DNA of 6,983 nt from Gemmatimonadota bacterium (lineage in GTDB: Bacteria > Gemmatimonadota > Gemmatimonadetes > Palauibacterales > Palauibacteraceae), in NCBI GenBank assembly GCA_030601615.1, contig JAUVTH010000074.1, positions 1 to 6,983 of the forward strand, given 5' to 3'. Under the pieces are notes generated by a model. That model was not told the origin of the DNA. It ran no database searches and saw only the letters and a program-made list of their open reading frames with translations. Shown piece after piece: positions 4,859 to 6,983 of the stretch. Both the position numbers and the translations under genes were made by a program. The stretch's first letter is position 1; each line of letters starts with the position of its first letter.

Positions 4859-6433
4859 TTGAAACCCAGTCCACGGGTGGCTCGTTCGGGTCTGCCCCGG
4901 AGGCTCGCCCCGGCGATCCTGGCGATCCTTGCTGCCTGCGAGGCGGCCCCAGAGCCCGGAGCCGTCCGGCCGGAGCCGACCCTACATGGCGCGAGTCTGG
5001 TCGTCGGAACATCCGCGGACCAGTGGAGCCTCATCTCCGTGCCGCGTGACGGTGGCCTCGCCGAGACGCGGGACCTGTCGGACCTCCGACGGGTGGTGTG
5101 GACCGGAGTGACCGAGCTGCCGGCATCCGAGGAAGTCCATGCGCTGTCTGACGGGTGGCTGGTACTGCGCACGGCGGAGGGTATCGTACACACCTACGAC
5201 CCCGCGTCGGATGCTCTCGTGCGGGTGGGCGAGGTTTCCCCCGAGGCCGTGTGGCTCGATGGTGGTTCGGTCGGGCTGTACTACTCGCCAGATGGATCCC
5301 TGCTCGAGGTTTCGCGGGAGGGTGTGTGGAGCTACGGCGTCGCGGAAGCGGTGCTCTGGGCCGCTCCCGTGGAGGATGGCGTCCTGGTCGTGCTCGCTGG
5401 ATCCGGCGAGCGGCGCACCGTCTGGCTACTCCGCCGCGAGGAGGACAGTCCCGCGGAGACGGGGAGTGCGCCGGTGAACGCCCCCGGCGTAGTGACGGCG
5501 TGGGGCCGCCGGGCCGTTCTCACTTCTTCTGACGGTCGCGGCCTCATCGTGCTGACCGCCGCGCCGATCGAACAGGCGGGAGAGGTCAGTATGGGCGGGC
5601 GCGTGTTAGGCCTGGCCGCGTCTCCGTCCACGCACGAGATCTATGTTGCCTTGGACGACCCCCCGCGCCTGGAAGCCGTGAACCGTTTTGCTCTCTCGAC
5701 GCGTGTGCTGGCGGACCTGCCGCGTCCCGCGACAGATATACGTCCGAGCCTGTTCGGTGACGCGATCTTCGTGGCGTACGGGAATGAGGTCGGCCGCGTT
5801 CCCGCGGGTGGGGGAGCCATAGTTCCTGTCGCGTCTGTCTGGCGGGCAGACCTGCCCGTGGGGCTTCCGGACGGCACGGTGCTTACCGGCTCCGAGGAGG
5901 GCATAGGGGTGACGGATCCGGTATCCGGTACGGCATCTCCGATCGAAGGAGCCGGGCCGGGCAGGTGGTGGCTTCCCATCCGCTGGAATCCGACATCTCC
6001 GATCATCGCCACAGACCGTGTTTCGGGTGAGCTCGTACGACCGGACACGGAGGAGGTGGTGAGGCCTGGCGCGGGGGTGGACTCCACCGTGTTGGTGGAG
6101 CGCCCGACCGCAGCTCCAGGGCGCAGGGACGAGCCAGCCGCCGAACGGGATGCCCCCGGTCCTCCGCCGGGATTCTACGCCATCGTCGGCTCGGCGAGGC
6201 AGTCCGAAGGCATTCGGTCGCTCACCGCATCGCTCGAGGATGCGGGCTTCTTGACCCAGGTGCACAGGTTTCGCGACGAGGCGGGCCGGACCTGGTACCG
6301 GGGGCTCGTGGGACCGTTTCGTTCGCGGTCCGAAGCGGAGGCAGCATCTCGGCAGTTGCTTCGTGAACGTCGTCTGGAGGCCTGGGTGACCGAGATCGGC
6401 GCCAGCGGACGACCAGAAGAGGAGCCGATCTGA
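4859..6433 (+). CDS. Predicted lipoprotein with propeller-like middle and C-terminal SPOR domain
   Basis: From TTG 4859 this is a 524-residue protein. Residues 1-26 form a lipoprotein signal peptide: a basic start (several Arg), a hydrophobic LAPAILAILAAC, and Cys27 as the lipidation site. Glu at +2 does not suggest inner-membrane retention by the Asp+2 rule. Residues about 45-410 are rich in short beta-strand/turn units (YYSPDGSLLEV, VEDGVLVVLAG, HEIYVALDD, PDGTVLTGSEEG), resembling a beta-propeller; I cannot assign a named family. Residues about 411-437 are a Pro/Glu/Arg-rich linker. Residues 438-514 resemble a SPOR domain (FYAIVGS..., YRGLVGPFRSRSEAEAASRQL, AWVTEIG), which in known cases binds denuded glycan strands at division septa. 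An envelope or septal role is therefore inferred. The next gene starts 4 nt after the stop. Confidence 0.7.
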   Translation: MKPSPRVARSGLPRRLAPAILAILAACEAAPEPGAVRPEPTLHGASLVVGTSADQWSLISVPRDGGLAETRDLSDLRRVVWTGVTELPASEEVHALSDGWLVLRTAEGIVHTYDPASDALVRVGEVSPEAVWLDGGSVGLYYSPDGSLLEVSREGVWSYGVAEAVLWAAPVEDGVLVVLAGSGERRTVWLLRREEDSPAETGSAPVNAPGVVTAWGRRAVLTSSDGRGLIVLTAAPIEQAGEVSMGGRVLGLAASPSTHEIYVALDDPPRLEAVNRFALSTRVLADLPRPATDIRPSLFGDAIFVAYGNEVGRVPAGGGAIVPVASVWRADLPVGLPDGTVLTGSEEGIGVTDPVSGTASPIEGAGPGRWWLPIRWNPTSPIIATDRVSGELVRPDTEEVVRPGAGVDSTVLVERPTAAPGRRDEPAAERDAPGPPPGFYAIVGSARQSEGIRSLTASLEDAGFLTQVHRFRDEAGRTWYRGLVGPFRSRSEAEAASRQLLRERRLEAWVTEIGASGRPEEEPI

Positions 6434-6437
6434 TCGC

Positions 6438-6983
6438 GTGAGTCAACCAATTGACAGCGGTGCTGGTCCGGGCGAACCCGGTTGGTTGCCCGAGTCGGTC
6501 CGAACGCTTCTCCTGGTCAGCGGTTCCGAGAACGGGGAGTGGGGGGGACTGGCGGCCGTCGAGCTTGCGGACATGATCGCTGGCGGGCGACACCGGACCC
6601 TTCTCGTCAACACACTCGCCGGATCTTCCGGGCCGGACGGCGCGCTTCGCACTGAAGCGGAGCCGGGACTCAGTGACATCATCGCCGGCCGGCGATCGGT
6701 GCGGGAGGTCGCGATCACACCTCCAGGCCGTTCTTTCATCTTCATTCCGGCCGGCCACCCGCCCAGCCGTGTATCCGATCTGGTGACGGTGCCCGCCTTT
6801 CAGCACCTGATTCGAGCCGCGGGAAGGGGCGGCACGCTCCTGCTCTTCGTCTCCGAGACCGATCTCCCTGGCCTGGCCTCGGTCGGTGACAATCGCGTTT
6901 GTCCAGCAGACTTCGGCGGCTGTGTCGTTCTCGGGGACCTCGCTGATTCGGAAGCCCTGCCGCCGGGAATCACGCTCCTGGCC
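6438..6983 (+). CDS. CpsD/BY-kinase-like P-loop protein with degenerate Walker A (3' truncated)
   Basis: The frame is open from GTG 6438 to the window end (182 residues seen). The layout follows polysaccharide-type tyrosine kinases or ParA/MinD-like ATPases: strand RTLLLVSGS (22-30), helix LAAVELADMIAGG (38-50), strand RTLLVNT (53-59), GLSDIIAG (77-84), a strand ending IFIPAGHPPSRVSDLV (101-116), and TLLLFVSETDLPGL (133-146). However, where family members have GEGKT/S there is GEWGGL (33-38), so the P-loop Lys and Thr/Ser are absent, and LLVNTLAG replaces the usual LLVDAD Walker A'. It may be a non-catalytic homologue. The start is 4 nt after the lipoprotein stop; AAGAGGAG at 6417-6424 is 13 nt upstream, rather far. 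The pair probably acts together at the envelope. Family assignment is tentative. Confidence 0.55.
   Translation, partial: MSQPIDSGAGPGEPGWLPESVRTLLLVSGSENGEWGGLAAVELADMIAGGRHRTLLVNTLAGSSGPDGALRTEAEPGLSDIIAGRRSVREVAITPPGRSFIFIPAGHPPSRVSDLVTVPAFQHLIRAAGRGGTLLLFVSETDLPGLASVGDNRVCPADFGGCVVLGDLADSEALPPGITLLA

Noticed and set aside
6222..6806. Minus-strand frames at the end of the window
   Set aside because: They overlap the SPOR domain and the P-loop-like gene on the + strand, which have family-like motifs and operon spacing.

Overview
This is a high-GC bacterial chromosomal window in which every recognisable gene lies on the + strand. It is a housekeeping ribosomal cluster that runs into a cell-envelope pair of genes. 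Gene order (rpsF-rpsR-DUF2232-rplI, then a DAK2/DegV fusion, then rsfS) suggests a Gram-negative lineage such as Gemmatimonadota or a relative. That placement is inferred from gene content only and is of low certainty. A lipobox protein carrying a SPOR domain supports a diderm envelope.

Layout: 1-309 is the C-terminal end of ribosomal protein bS6, with a long, repetitive, aspartate-rich tail. 313-531 is bS18 (zinc-binding form). 570-1514 is a polytopic DUF2232 membrane protein, preceded by a small RNA hairpin that abuts its ribosome binding site. 1585-2046 is bL9. 2112-4001 is a FakA-like/FakB-like fusion, predicted to act in fatty-acid phosphorylation. 4078-4455 is the ribosome silencing factor RsfS. 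4456-4858 is the only long non-coding stretch. Most of it (4570-4841) is a 272-bp symmetric palindromic element: about 30-bp terminal inverted repeats enclosing two colinear hairpin arms. 4859-6433 encodes a predicted lipoprotein with a propeller-like middle and a C-terminal SPOR domain. 6438-6983 is the start of a CpsD/BY-kinase-like P-loop protein whose Walker A motif appears degenerate; it runs off the window.

The genes up to rsfS are closely spaced (3 to about 110 nt) with no convincing terminator, so they could be co-transcribed. They combine ribosome parts (bS6, bS18, bL9), a factor that holds ribosomal subunits apart (RsfS), and a lipid-supply enzyme. The last two genes are 4 nt apart and form a second, envelope or cell-division-related unit, separated from the first by the palindromic element. 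The most unusual object is that element: its halves are colinear inverted copies, and each half keeps a hairpin at the same place although the stem sequences have diverged.
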